A stretch of 64,000 bases of DNA, from positions 124,001 through 188,000 of the forward strand of contig NZ_VUNZ01000005.1 of the NCBI RefSeq assembly GCF_008386505.1, given 5' to 3'. The notes beneath the pieces were generated by a model. It worked only from the letters and a program-made list of their open reading frames with translations. It ran no database searches and was not told where the DNA came from. This DNA comes from Chryseobacterium sediminis. Lineage in GTDB: Bacteria > Bacteroidota > Bacteroidia > Flavobacteriales > Weeksellaceae. Positions 17,120 to 26,084 of the stretch are shown piece after piece. How positions within the stretch are numbered: the first letter of the stretch is position 1; each line of letters opens with the position of its first letter. The translations under genes and the position numbers were made by a program.

Positions 17120-18931
17120 ATGGCTCACTCCATTACATGTTCGCCATTTCCGAACTCAAAGAAAATTTATATTGAAGGAACAGTACACCCTATCAATGTA
17201 GCAATGCGTGAAATACAGCTTAGCCCCACCAAACTCACCAATGGAGGCTTTGAACATAATGCTCCGGTAACAATCTACGACACTTCGGGACCATATACCG
17301 ATGAAAATGCGGTTATTGACATTCAGAAAGGACTTCCAAGAATCAGAGAACAATGGATTCTGGATAGAAATGATGTGAATATCCTGGACGGAATCACCTC
17401 TGAATACGGAAAAGCCCGTTTAGCAGACCCACGTCTTGATGAACTAAGGTTTTCTTACGATCATAAGCCTAAAGTTGCACAAGAAGGAAAAGAACTTACC
17501 CAGCTTTACTATGCAAAACAGGGAATGATCACTCCAGAAATGGAATATGTGGCGATCAGGGAAAATCAAAGAATAGAACAACTGGAATCAGTATCCAAAG
17601 AAATGGCTTTTCAGCATCCCGGACACAGTTTTGGAGCAAATACTCCCAAAAGCAAGATCACTCCGGAATTTGTAAGAGATGAAATTGCTGCCGGAAGAGC
17701 TATCATTCCTAATAATATCAACCATCCTGAAAGCGAACCGATGATTATCGGAAGGAATTTCCTTGTGAAAATCAATGCCAATATCGGGAACAGTGCTGTA
17801 TCATCCAGTATTGAAGAAGAAGTAGAAAAAGCAGTATGGGCTTGCCGATGGGGAGCGGATACTATCATGGATCTTTCAACCGGGAAAAATATTCACGAAA
17901 CAAGAGAATGGATTATCAGAAATAGTCCGGTGCCTATTGGTACTGTTCCCATTTATCAGGCATTGGAAAAAGTAAAAGGAGTTCCGGAAGATCTTACATG
18001 GGAAATTTTCAGAGATACCCTGATTGAACAGGCAGAACAAGGGGTTTCCTATTTCACGATCCACGCAGGTGTTTTGTTAAGATATATTCATTTAACGGCC
18101 AACCGAGTAACCGGAATTGTATCCAGAGGAGGGTCCATTATGGCAAAATGGTGTTTATTCCATCATAAAGAAAGTTTCTTATACACTCATTTTGAGGAGA
18201 TCTGTGAGATCATGAAGAAGTATGACGTTGCTTTCTCTCTTGGAGATGGTCTTCGTCCCGGATCCATTGCAGATGCTAATGATGCGGCTCAGTTTGCAGA
18301 ACTGGAAACTTTAGGTGAACTGACAAAAATTGCTTGGAAGCACAATGTACAGGTAATGATTGAAGGACCTGGACACGTTCCGATGCACATGATCAAAGAA
18401 AACATGGAAAAGCAGCTTGAAGAATGCCATGAAGCTCCATTTTATACCTTAGGCCCTTTGACTACAGATATTGCGCCGGGTTATGATCACATCACTTCCG
18501 GAATTGGGGCAGCAATGATAGGGTGGTTCGGATGTGCGATGCTTTGCTATGTAACTCCGAAAGAACATTTAGGACTTCCGAATAAAGAAGATGTAAAAGT
18601 TGGGGTAATTACCTATAAACTGGCAGCTCATGCGGCAGATTTAGCAAAAGGTCATCCGGGAGCGCAATACAGAGATAATGCATTGAGTAAAGCAAGATTT
18701 GAATTCAGATGGGAAGACCAGTTCAATCTTTCGTTAGATCCTGAGACAGCGAGAGCTTATCATGATGAAACATTACCGGCAGAAGGAGCAAAAATTGCTC
18801 ATTTCTGTTCTATGTGCGGACCAAAATTCTGCTCAATGAAAATTACTCAGGAAATTCGTGAATCTGCAGAAAAAGGAATGTTTGATAAATCTCAGGAATT
18901 TATTGAAAAAGGAAAAGAAATTTATATATGA
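17120..18931 (+). CDS. thiC: Phosphomethylpyrimidine synthase
   Basis: 603 residues. ThiC turns aminoimidazole ribotide into hydroxymethylpyrimidine phosphate by radical SAM chemistry. The C-terminal iron-sulfur motif CSMCGPKFC has Cys at 563, 566 and 571, the characteristic CxxCxxxxC arrangement of this family. Other conserved blocks are WGADTIMDLSTGKNIHETR, FSLGDGLRPGSIADA and VMIEGPGHVPMH. The stop codon overlaps the start of the next gene (ATGA at 18928-18931). It is under the TPP riboswitch at 16739. Confidence 0.98.
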   Translation: MAHSITCSPFPNSKKIYIEGTVHPINVAMREIQLSPTKLTNGGFEHNAPVTIYDTSGPYTDENAVIDIQKGLPRIREQWILDRNDVNILDGITSEYGKARLADPRLDELRFSYDHKPKVAQEGKELTQLYYAKQGMITPEMEYVAIRENQRIEQLESVSKEMAFQHPGHSFGANTPKSKITPEFVRDEIAAGRAIIPNNINHPESEPMIIGRNFLVKINANIGNSAVSSSIEEEVEKAVWACRWGADTIMDLSTGKNIHETREWIIRNSPVPIGTVPIYQALEKVKGVPEDLTWEIFRDTLIEQAEQGVSYFTIHAGVLLRYIHLTANRVTGIVSRGGSIMAKWCLFHHKESFLYTHFEEICEIMKKYDVAFSLGDGLRPGSIADANDAAQFAELETLGELTKIAWKHNVQVMIEGPGHVPMHMIKENMEKQLEECHEAPFYTLGPLTTDIAPGYDHITSGIGAAMIGWFGCAMLCYVTPKEHLGLPNKEDVKVGVITYKLAAHAADLAKGHPGAQYRDNALSKARFEFRWEDQFNLSLDPETARAYHDETLPAEGAKIAHFCSMCGPKFCSMKITQEIRESAEKGMFDKSQEFIEKGKEIYI

Positions 18932-19515
18932 TCCTCGTTATCACTCCTGAATTGATTGTTCCAAAGGAAACAGAAATCATTAATCAGATGTTTCAGGAAG
19001 GACTTGATTTGCTTCATATCCGAAAACCATGGGTCAGCAGGAATGAAATGATTGAGTGGATTAGCCAAATTGATGAAGTTTTTCATTCACAGCTGGTATT
19101 GCATACTCATTACGATCTTGGAAACGAATATCACATTTCAAGGTTTCATTTCAGAGAAATTGATCGGGAGGAAGGAAAATATAAATCTTTTTTAAAAGAA
19201 AATATAATTTCAACTTCAGTACATGATATCACAACCTACAATACTTTGAACAAAGAATGGGAATATGCTTTCATAAGCCCGTTCTTTCCAAGTATCTCCA
19301 AAAAAGGGTATGGAATAGATTCTACCATTAAAGAAGAAATAAACCATCGGAATAATCCGGATGTAAAACTAATTGCTCTTGGAGGAATTGATGAGGATAA
19401 TATTCATGAAGTTTTTGAATCAGATGTTGATGGAGCCGCTTTATTAGGTGCCATTTGGGAAAGTGAAGAACCTTTAAAAGTATTCAAAAAATGCAGGAAC
19501 GTCCTTATGTCATAA
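18928..19515 (+). CDS. TenI/ThiE-like thiamin phosphate synthase paralogue
   Basis: 195 residues with the ThiE/TenI TIM-barrel plan: VITPELIVPKETEI at the start, HIRKPW, the late GGIDEDNIHEV strand and DGAALLGAIW near the end. It differs from true ThiE: the metal-binding IND motif is replaced (LHTHYD), and the diphosphate loop reads SPFFPSISKKGYG. These changes match TenI-type proteins, which in Bacillus are thiazole tautomerases. A true ThiE is encoded two genes downstream, so a separate role is likely. It overlaps thiC by 4 nt and thiD by 25 nt. Confidence 0.8.
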   Translation: MILVITPELIVPKETEIINQMFQEGLDLLHIRKPWVSRNEMIEWISQIDEVFHSQLVLHTHYDLGNEYHISRFHFREIDREEGKYKSFLKENIISTSVHDITTYNTLNKEWEYAFISPFFPSISKKGYGIDSTIKEEINHRNNPDVKLIALGGIDEDNIHEVFESDVDGAALLGAIWESEEPLKVFKKCRNVLMS

Positions 19516-20231
19516 GTATTGCGGGCTTTGATCCGAGTGGTGGAGCAGGCTTGTTATCAGATAGTAAAACCTTTGAACATTTGAAAGTGATGGGACTGGG
19601 AGTCTGTACAGCATTGACATTGCAAACAGCTTCCCAATGTCTTAGTCTTGAATGGCGTCCTTTGGATGAAGTAATTGAAGCGATTCAGGTGTTGATGGAA
19701 AATTATCCCGTTTCAGCAGTGAAAATTGGAATTGTGAAGGATGCAGAATTTCTGGGTGAAATTATAAAAACGGTAAAGATGAGCAACCCTGAAGTAAAAA
19801 TAGTTTGGGATCCTGTTTTGAAAAGCACTTCCGAATTCATTTTTTTTGATCTTGAAACCCTTTCTCAGTTAAAAACGGCTGTTAATAAACTTAGTTTAAT
19901 AACTCCCAATTACAATGAGTACAATGTTTTAAAGGAACATCTTCTTTTGCCGGACACCAATAAATGCTCATTGCTGATCAAAGGAGGACATAGAGAAGAT
20001 CATTTAGGAACGGATGTTTTAGTTGAAAATGAAACAGAAACTCTTTTACAGTCAAGTCGCTATCATGAAGAATATTTTCCTAAACATGGTTCGGGCTGTG
20101 TTTTATCATCAGCCATTACAGCAGAATTGGCAAGAGGTGAAAACATGGAAACAGCTTGCCGAAACGGGAAATTATACATTGAAAAATTTTTAAAAAGCAA
20201 TCCCTCTTTGTTGGGAACGCATTCATCATAA
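19491..20231 (+). CDS. thiD: Hydroxymethylpyrimidine/phosphomethylpyrimidine kinase
   Basis: 246 residues of the ribokinase fold. ThiD phosphorylates the pyrimidine twice to the diphosphate used by ThiE. The N-terminal SIAGFDPSGGAGLLSDSKTF is the hallmark of the family, and GSGCVLSSAITAELARG near residue 203 holds the anion hole and catalytic region (the usual catalytic Asp is replaced by Cys in GSGC, as in ThiD). The gene overlaps its upstream neighbour by 25 nt and is followed at 1-nt distance by thiE. Confidence 0.93.
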   Translation: MQERPYVISIAGFDPSGGAGLLSDSKTFEHLKVMGLGVCTALTLQTASQCLSLEWRPLDEVIEAIQVLMENYPVSAVKIGIVKDAEFLGEIIKTVKMSNPEVKIVWDPVLKSTSEFIFFDLETLSQLKTAVNKLSLITPNYNEYNVLKEHLLLPDTNKCSLLIKGGHREDHLGTDVLVENETETLLQSSRYHEEYFPKHGSGCVLSSAITAELARGENMETACRNGKLYIEKFLKSNPSLLGTHSS

Positions 20232-20232
20232 C

Positions 20233-20847
20233 ATGGAAAAATTACAATACATATCACAGGGAAATACAATACAGGAACAGGAACTTCATATCCGGAAAGC
20301 CCTTGATAACGGAATCAAATGGGTGCAAGTAAGATGGAAAAATGCCCCTGAAAATGAATTAATCAATCTCTGTGAAATATCAAAACAGCTTTGTTCAGAA
20401 TATCAGGCGGTGTGTATCATCAATGATCATGTACATCTGGTAAAAGAAATAGATGCCGATGGAGTTCATTTAGGATTAAATGACAGCTCTATTGAAAAAG
20501 CAAGATTGATTTTAGGCGAAAATAAAATTATTGGCGGAACAGCGAATACGCTCTCAGATGTAATTCAAAGAATCGAAGAATCTTGTGATTATATCGGTTT
20601 GGGCCCTTTAAGGTTTACCACAACCAAAGAAAAATTAAGCCCTGTTCTTGGATTTGAAGGGTATCAGGAAATCGTAAATGGATTAAGAGATCAATCAATT
20701 GACATTCCCAAAATATTTGCAATCGGGAGTGTTACTCTTGAAGATCTTTTGCCATTACAGACGATTGGACTTTACGGTGTTGCCGTATCTGGGTTGATTA
20801 CTAAACAGCCATCCGTTATAAATGAATTTAAAAAAGTAATGATATGA
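20233..20847 (+). CDS. thiE: Thiamine-phosphate synthase
   Basis: 204 residues. ThiE joins the pyrimidine diphosphate with thiazole phosphate to give thiamin phosphate. Canonical motifs are present: VQVRWKN, CIINDHVHLVKEIDADGVHLG with the Mg-binding Asp, and GLGPLRFTTTKEK for diphosphate binding. This makes it the catalytic ThiE of the operon, in contrast to the TenI-like gene at 18928. It starts 1 nt after thiD and overlaps thiG by 4 nt. Confidence 0.93.
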   Translation: MEKLQYISQGNTIQEQELHIRKALDNGIKWVQVRWKNAPENELINLCEISKQLCSEYQAVCIINDHVHLVKEIDADGVHLGLNDSSIEKARLILGENKIIGGTANTLSDVIQRIEESCDYIGLGPLRFTTTKEKLSPVLGFEGYQEIVNGLRDQSIDIPKIFAIGSVTLEDLLPLQTIGLYGVAVSGLITKQPSVINEFKKVMI

Positions 20848-21620
20848 ACAATCAGAAATTAGAAATAGCAGGAAGAACCTTTGAATCAAGACTGTTTCTA
20901 GGAACAGGAAAGTTCGGAAGTCTGAAAGATATGGTACAGTCTGTCATCACATCAGAAACGGATATGGTGACTATGGCATTAAAAAGAATTGATGCCCAAT
21001 CCGGTGAAGACGATCTGCTTGACTCCTTAAGAGAAACCAATGTTCATCTTCTGCCTAATACTTCCGGAGCCAGAACCGCCAAAGAAGCTGTATTGGCAGC
21101 ACAATTGGCCAGAGAAGCACTGGAAACCAACTGGGTGAAGCTGGAAATTCATCCCGATCCGAAATATTTGTTGCCAGATCCTATTGAAACTTTATATGCC
21201 ACTGAAGAACTTGCCAAACTGGGATTTGTTGTGATGCCTTACATTCATGCCGATCCTGTTCTGTGCAAACGTCTTGAAGATGCCGGTACAGCAGTCGTAA
21301 TGCCGCTAGGGGCTCCCATCGGGACAAATAAAGGATTAAGAACCCAGGACTTTCTGGAAATAATCATCAGTCAGAGTAACGTTCCTGTAGTGGTAGATGC
21401 CGGAATCGGAGCGCCATCAGATGCTGCAAAGGCCATGGAAATGGGAGCAGATGCCGTTTTGGTTAACACCGCTATTGCTGTTGCAAGAAATCCGCTTAAT
21501 ATGGCTGTAGCTTTCAAAGAAGGAGTTATTGCCGGAAGAAGAGCTTTTGAATCAGGATTGGGAGCAATTGCGAATCACGCTGAGGCTTCAAGTCCGCTTA
21601 CTTCATTTTTATTTGAATAA
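20844..21620 (+). CDS. thiG: Thiazole synthase
   Basis: 258 residues, a TIM-barrel enzyme that builds thiazole phosphate from deoxyxylulose phosphate, dehydroglycine and ThiS thiocarboxylate. The Schiff-base lysine is Lys99 in TNWVKLEIH. Phosphate-binding motifs VVDAGIGAPSDAAKAMEMGADAV and VNTAIAVARNPLNMA are intact. ThiH follows after 9 nt and would supply dehydroglycine from tyrosine. Confidence 0.96.
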   Translation: MNNQKLEIAGRTFESRLFLGTGKFGSLKDMVQSVITSETDMVTMALKRIDAQSGEDDLLDSLRETNVHLLPNTSGARTAKEAVLAAQLAREALETNWVKLEIHPDPKYLLPDPIETLYATEELAKLGFVVMPYIHADPVLCKRLEDAGTAVVMPLGAPIGTNKGLRTQDFLEIIISQSNVPVVVDAGIGAPSDAAKAMEMGADAVLVNTAIAVARNPLNMAVAFKEGVIAGRRAFESGLGAIANHAEASSPLTSFLFE

Positions 21621-21629
21621 ATCAGGATT

Positions 21630-22748
21630 ATGAAAAGCTTTAAAGATGTTTTTGAAAACTACCAATGGGAGGAGGTAAAGAATAAGCTTGAAAAAGTAAC
21701 ACTGGCTGATGTAAGATCCAGCCTTCAGAAAAAGAATAAAACCCTTGATGATTTCCTGAATCTTCTGTCGCCAGCTGCTGCTCAGGAGCTGGAACTAATG
21801 GCAAGAATGACGCAGGCACTTACCCAAAAAAGATTTGGAAAAACCATTCAGCTTTACGCTCCGCTTTATCTCAGTAATGAATGTCAGAATATCTGTACCT
21901 ATTGCGGATTCAGTCTTGATAATAATCTGAAAAGAAAAACACTTTCCGATGTAGAACTGATGATAGAAGCATCAGTACTGAAATCAATGGGTGTGAACCA
22001 TGTATTGCTGGTAAGCGGTGAAGCCAATAAAATAGTAGGTGTTTCTTACTTTCAGAATGCGGTTCGTAAGTTAAAACCTCATTTTTCCAATATTTCAATT
22101 GAAGTTCAACCTTTAATGGAAGAGGAGTACAGATTGCTTCATGAAGAAGGAGTACACTCTGTGTTGGTATATCAGGAAACCTATCATCAGGATGTTTACA
22201 GAGAATATCATCCGAAAGGTAAAAAATCGAATTTTCATTTTCGTTTGGAGACTCCGGATAGAATAGGAAGAGCAGGAATTCATAAAATCGGACTGGGAGT
22301 TCTTCTTGGACTTGAAGATTGGAGAATCGACAGCTTTTTCAACGCGTTACACATAGATTATCTTCAGAAACAATACTGGAAAAGTAAGTTTTCGGTTTCC
22401 TTTCCGAGGCTAAGACCGGCTGAAGGAATTATTGATCCAAATTTTATTATGGAAGATAAAGACCTGCTTCAACTCATTTGTGCCTACAGAATCTGGAATG
22501 AAGATCTTGAAATTTCCATTTCTACCAGAGAAAATGAAGTCTTTAGAAATAATATAGTGTCATTGGGAGCTACAGCCATGAGTGCTGGTTCAAAGACAAA
22601 TCCGGGTGGCTATGCCGTAGATAAAGAATCTCTGGAACAGTTTGAAACCAGTGACGAACGAAGTATGGATGACATCAGACTCATGATTAAAAAAGCAGGC
22701 TACGATCCTGTCATGAAAGATTGGGATTCTGTTTATAGTGGAATTTAA
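21630..22748 (+). CDS. thiH: 2-iminoacetate synthase (tyrosine lyase)
   Basis: 372 residues. ThiH is a radical SAM enzyme that splits tyrosine to dehydroglycine and p-cresol. The CxxxCxxC cluster is visible as NECQNICTYCGFS, and the later YQETYH and FPRLRPAEG motifs fit ThiH. The presence of ThiH rather than the oxygen-dependent glycine oxidase ThiO means thiazole synthesis here does not need O2. The gap to thiF is 90 nt and holds a repeat-like sequence rather than a gene. Confidence 0.95.
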   Translation: MKSFKDVFENYQWEEVKNKLEKVTLADVRSSLQKKNKTLDDFLNLLSPAAAQELELMARMTQALTQKRFGKTIQLYAPLYLSNECQNICTYCGFSLDNNLKRKTLSDVELMIEASVLKSMGVNHVLLVSGEANKIVGVSYFQNAVRKLKPHFSNISIEVQPLMEEEYRLLHEEGVHSVLVYQETYHQDVYREYHPKGKKSNFHFRLETPDRIGRAGIHKIGLGVLLGLEDWRIDSFFNALHIDYLQKQYWKSKFSVSFPRLRPAEGIIDPNFIMEDKDLLQLICAYRIWNEDLEISISTRENEVFRNNIVSLGATAMSAGSKTNPGGYAVDKESLEQFETSDERSMDDIRLMIKKAGYDPVMKDWDSVYSGI

Positions 22749-22838
22749 AATTTTTAAACCACTAAAAAATTTGAAGAGGCGAAGTTCAACTTAACTTTCC
22801 TTACCAACTTAAAGAATCTTAATGGTTCAAATATAATT
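22749..22838. repeat. Possible dispersed intergenic repeat between thiH and thiF
   Basis: The 90 nt break an otherwise tightly packed operon and have repetitive wording (TTCAACTTAACTTTCC, CCAACTTAAAGAATCTTAATG). They code for nothing visible. From general familiarity with flavobacterial genomes this resembles a dispersed intergenic repeat; I cannot confirm copies elsewhere. Confidence 0.35.
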
Positions 22839-23546
22839 ATGAAAGAAGATCATTTTTCACGGTACAGCCGGCAGATATTTATCGAAGAAATTGGCTTGGA
22901 AGGGCAAAAGAAAATAATGGCTTCAAAAGTTCTTGTGATAGGTGCAGGAGGTTTGGGAAGTCCTATTATACAATATCTTGCTGCTGCAGGGGTAGGAACT
23001 TTGGGAATTGCAGATTTTGATGAGGTTGAACTTCATAACCTTAACCGGCAGATTATCCATACTGAAAGCAGTGTAGGATTATCCAAAGTGAAGAGTGCTG
23101 AAACATTTGTAGAAAACCTTAATCATCAGGTTACATTTACAGGACTCGAAGAAAAAATAAATGAAAATAATGCTGAAGAGATCATTTCTCAGTACGATAT
23201 TATCGTTGATGGTTCAGACAACTTTTCAACAAGATATCTGGTGAATGATACCTGTGTAAAACTGAAAAAGACTTTGGTTTATGGCAGTATTTTAGGATTT
23301 TCAGGACAGGTTGTAGTATTTAATTATAACGGAAGTAAAAACCTCAGGGATATTTTTCCTGAACCACCTTTTGATGAAGATATGTCAGATTGTGACAGTC
23401 TTGGTGTATTAGGTGCTTTGCCTGGAATAATAGGCAGTATGATGGCTCTTCAGACCTTAAAAATCATTACAGATCTTCCAGTAAATTTAAATCAACTGAC
23501 ATTGGTAGATACGCTGGATTGGCGATTTCAAACGATAGATTTTTGA
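22839..23546 (+). CDS. thiF: ThiF/MoeB-type adenylyltransferase
   Basis: 235 residues of the E1-like family. The ATP-binding loop is VIGAGGLGSPIIQYLAAAGVG, followed by DFDEVELHNLNRQI, which holds the Asp and Arg that activate the Gly-Gly tail. The position next to thiS, thiG and thiH makes ThiS its substrate. Only one Cys is near the expected sulfur-transfer site (SDCDSLGVLG), and the four-Cys zinc site common in this family is missing. The operon ends at the hairpin at 23603-23634. Confidence 0.9.
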   Translation: MKEDHFSRYSRQIFIEEIGLEGQKKIMASKVLVIGAGGLGSPIIQYLAAAGVGTLGIADFDEVELHNLNRQIIHTESSVGLSKVKSAETFVENLNHQVTFTGLEEKINENNAEEIISQYDIIVDGSDNFSTRYLVNDTCVKLKKTLVYGSILGFSGQVVVFNYNGSKNLRDIFPEPPFDEDMSDCDSLGVLGALPGIIGSMMALQTLKIITDLPVNLNQLTLVDTLDWRFQTIDF

Positions 23547-23602
23547 TTTAAATACAAATCTCACGAATATTTTCACCGATAACACCACTTCAATATCAAT
23601 AG

Positions 23603-23638
23603 AAAGAGGCAGTAAAAATGATTACTGCCTCTTTTATT
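23603..23638. terminator. Terminator between thiF and an outer-membrane gene
   Basis: A perfect 13-bp stem (23603-23615 with 23622-23634), loop AAATGA, with T-rich sequence on the plus side. It lies between convergent genes and may work in both directions. Confidence 0.88.
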
Positions 23639-23651
23639 TTATCTTAAAGAA

Positions 23652-25877
23652 TTATTGTGCCTGCTGCATTACGCCTCCGTTATCTTCTTTTTTAGTGCTG
23701 TTTAGGATATTTGGATCTTCCTTAGCCAGCTTATTTCTGGTAGGAATCTTATAATTGATTGAGAATCCAAAGTTCCTTGTATCATATTTACTGCTGATCA
23801 TTACCGGAGTTCCTGATGGAGGATTAGAACGTACCTGCATCATCTGTCCGTTGAAAATATCATTTGCAAAAACAGATAGCGTCAGACGGTTGTTCATAAA
23901 TTTCTTCGTCAATGTAATATCAAGCGAGTTGTTGAACGGTTTCTCTGCCGTGAAGTAGAAATATCCTGCTTTTGGAGTCAGATAACTGTAATTGGCTGTC
24001 AGTTTGATGTCTTTAGGCAAAATAATCTGCGTCATGATATTGAAAATCCAGAAACCTTTATTGTTAAGATTGTCGATTTCATGTTTCTGATATCCTGCAT
24101 ATAAGTACATGAAATTAATTTTATCCGGATTAAAATTAAACTTCATAATTTCGCTCAAAGGTTTGCTAAAAACCATGAAAGGAACTGGTAGCCCAACATT
24201 AAAGTTGTGAATTCTCATATTTGAAATATTCACTTGTTCGTTGAAGAGTTTTCTTCCGTCTTTTCTGATAATCTGTGCTACCTGATTGCTTGCCGAACTT
24301 ACGCTGTATCCGATAAACGCATAATCAAAAGCAGAAATTTTTATTTCATAATTATCAAAAATAGTAGGTTGTAGATTCGGGTTACCATTTACCTCTGTAC
24401 TTGGTCCGGAGAACGTTACGTTATTCGGGTTCAGGGCAGAAATACTTGGCAGACTGATTTTTCTGTTGTAGTTTGCGGCAATATAAACCTGATTCATCAT
24501 GTTATACTGTACGCTTGCATTGGGGAAAAACTTAAATTTATTGAAAGGAATCAAGTTAGCCTCTACAAGCTTTGCATCTTTATCAAAATATCTTGTTATC
24601 CCTGAAATATCATAGTTTTCAGCACGGGAACCCAATGTAAAATCAAACTTTTTCAACTTAGCTTGAAACTCCAGATAAGTAGAAGCCGTCTGTCTCTGAT
24701 ATTCAAGATTAGTCAAACCAAAACTTTCGGTATCATAATCCTGTTTTTCATATAACCCTCCAAAGCTTACCTTTCCGCCATCAAGAAGTTTGATAGGTTG
24801 AGCATAATCTACTTTAAAGTTGGCAATATTCATCACAGATTTATTATTCAGAATATCTTTTAAACCATTCGTAGGACTGTCAATTGGATGATTTGCAGGG
24901 GTTACAAATGTGCCGTCCTGAAAAAAGTTGTCCTGAGAGAACTTACTGTCAGACCTTGTGTAACCAAACTGGAAATCAAGTTTTTGAGACTTGTCAGCAA
25001 AGCGTTTTTGGTACGTAACAACAGCTTCCTGTCTCAAACTATTGGTGTGGGCTACATCCGAAGAAGTATAAAAAGCCTCTCTTAAATCTTTAGGATTATT
25101 CTCAAAAGGCAAATCCCCATGACCATTACTTAAAGTGTAATTATCATTATTATTGTGATAAATATCGTAGTTTAATAATAACCTGTCCTGTCCTAAATCA
25201 AAAGTCAATCCGGATTTTGCAAAATATCCACGCCCGTATCTGTCCGTATGACTTGTTAAAAGCTCGTCCTGCTGACCGTTCAGCATACTTTCACGGTAAT
25301 TCTGACCCACATTCAGCTGCCATCCGAAATATTTATTTCTGGCATTTAAATTAACGGAGTTGGTTGTTCTGCTTCTATACTTGTCGTAATTTGTGAAAGA
25401 ATAATTCCCTGAATAAGTAGCGGTTAAATATTTATTAGCGTTTTTGTTAGTAATGATATTCATGATTGCTCCTCCTGAAGTAGCCGGAAATTCAGCACCG
25501 GGCTGAGTGATCACTTCAATTCTTTCTACAGAATTGGCCGGCATCCCTTCCAGAAAGGAGTTTAATTCATTAGAAGTAATGTTTAAAGGTCTTCCGTTAA
25601 GATATACCTCCAGCATTTTTCCCTGATACATCATTCCTGCAATATCCGTAGATACAAGTCCCGGAAGTTTTTTTATTCCTTCAAGAACGTTTCCGTTATT
25701 CAGCTGAGGTTGCTCAGAAAAGTCAAAAATAGTACGGTCTGCCTTTTGTTCAACTGCTTTTTTAGTTTTGGTGATAACTACTCCTTCAATTTGCTTTTCC
25801 TGAGGTTTATTATTTTTTTCCTGAGAAAAAACAAAAACAGAGCTTAATAAGGATAAAGCGAAAATCGTTTTTTTCAT
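23652..25877 (-). CDS. Outer-membrane beta-barrel protein with TonB-receptor-like plug
   Basis: 741 residues. It has a signal peptide (FALSLLSSVFVFSQ), a plug-like domain at about 50-160 including LNGRPLNITSNELNSFLEGM and IEVITQPGAEFPATSGGAIMNI, and a long beta-barrel with many aromatic-ended strands. This plan matches the outer-membrane beta-barrel family related to TonB-dependent receptors. Unlike classic SusC proteins there is no N-terminal carboxypeptidase-like domain, and no SusD partner is near. The substrate is unknown. A related protein is encoded 207 nt upstream on the same strand, and a LytTR-type signalling pair lies beyond it. Confidence 0.85.
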   Translation of the reverse strand: MKKTIFALSLLSSVFVFSQEKNNKPQEKQIEGVVITKTKKAVEQKADRTIFDFSEQPQLNNGNVLEGIKKLPGLVSTDIAGMMYQGKMLEVYLNGRPLNITSNELNSFLEGMPANSVERIEVITQPGAEFPATSGGAIMNIITNKNANKYLTATYSGNYSFTNYDKYRSRTTNSVNLNARNKYFGWQLNVGQNYRESMLNGQQDELLTSHTDRYGRGYFAKSGLTFDLGQDRLLLNYDIYHNNNDNYTLSNGHGDLPFENNPKDLREAFYTSSDVAHTNSLRQEAVVTYQKRFADKSQKLDFQFGYTRSDSKFSQDNFFQDGTFVTPANHPIDSPTNGLKDILNNKSVMNIANFKVDYAQPIKLLDGGKVSFGGLYEKQDYDTESFGLTNLEYQRQTASTYLEFQAKLKKFDFTLGSRAENYDISGITRYFDKDAKLVEANLIPFNKFKFFPNASVQYNMMNQVYIAANYNRKISLPSISALNPNNVTFSGPSTEVNGNPNLQPTIFDNYEIKISAFDYAFIGYSVSSASNQVAQIIRKDGRKLFNEQVNISNMRIHNFNVGLPVPFMVFSKPLSEIMKFNFNPDKINFMYLYAGYQKHEIDNLNNKGFWIFNIMTQIILPKDIKLTANYSYLTPKAGYFYFTAEKPFNNSLDITLTKKFMNNRLTLSVFANDIFNGQMMQVRSNPPSGTPVMISSKYDTRNFGFSINYKIPTRNKLAKEDPNILNSTKKEDNGGVMQQAQ

Positions 25878-26084
25878 AATGTTTTTTACTGATATCCGGT
25901 TAGACGTTAAAAAATAAATTTTGTTACAGATATCACAATAATTTTATTTACTTCAATAAAGAAAATTCAATAAATAATATTCTTCTGAGTAAGGGGCTGT
26001 ATGGCATTTCCTGTAATTGTAAAAATCTGTCTTTCTTATTAATTTTTGTGTCATCGGGATTGGAATAATCAGAATGAAAATTGT

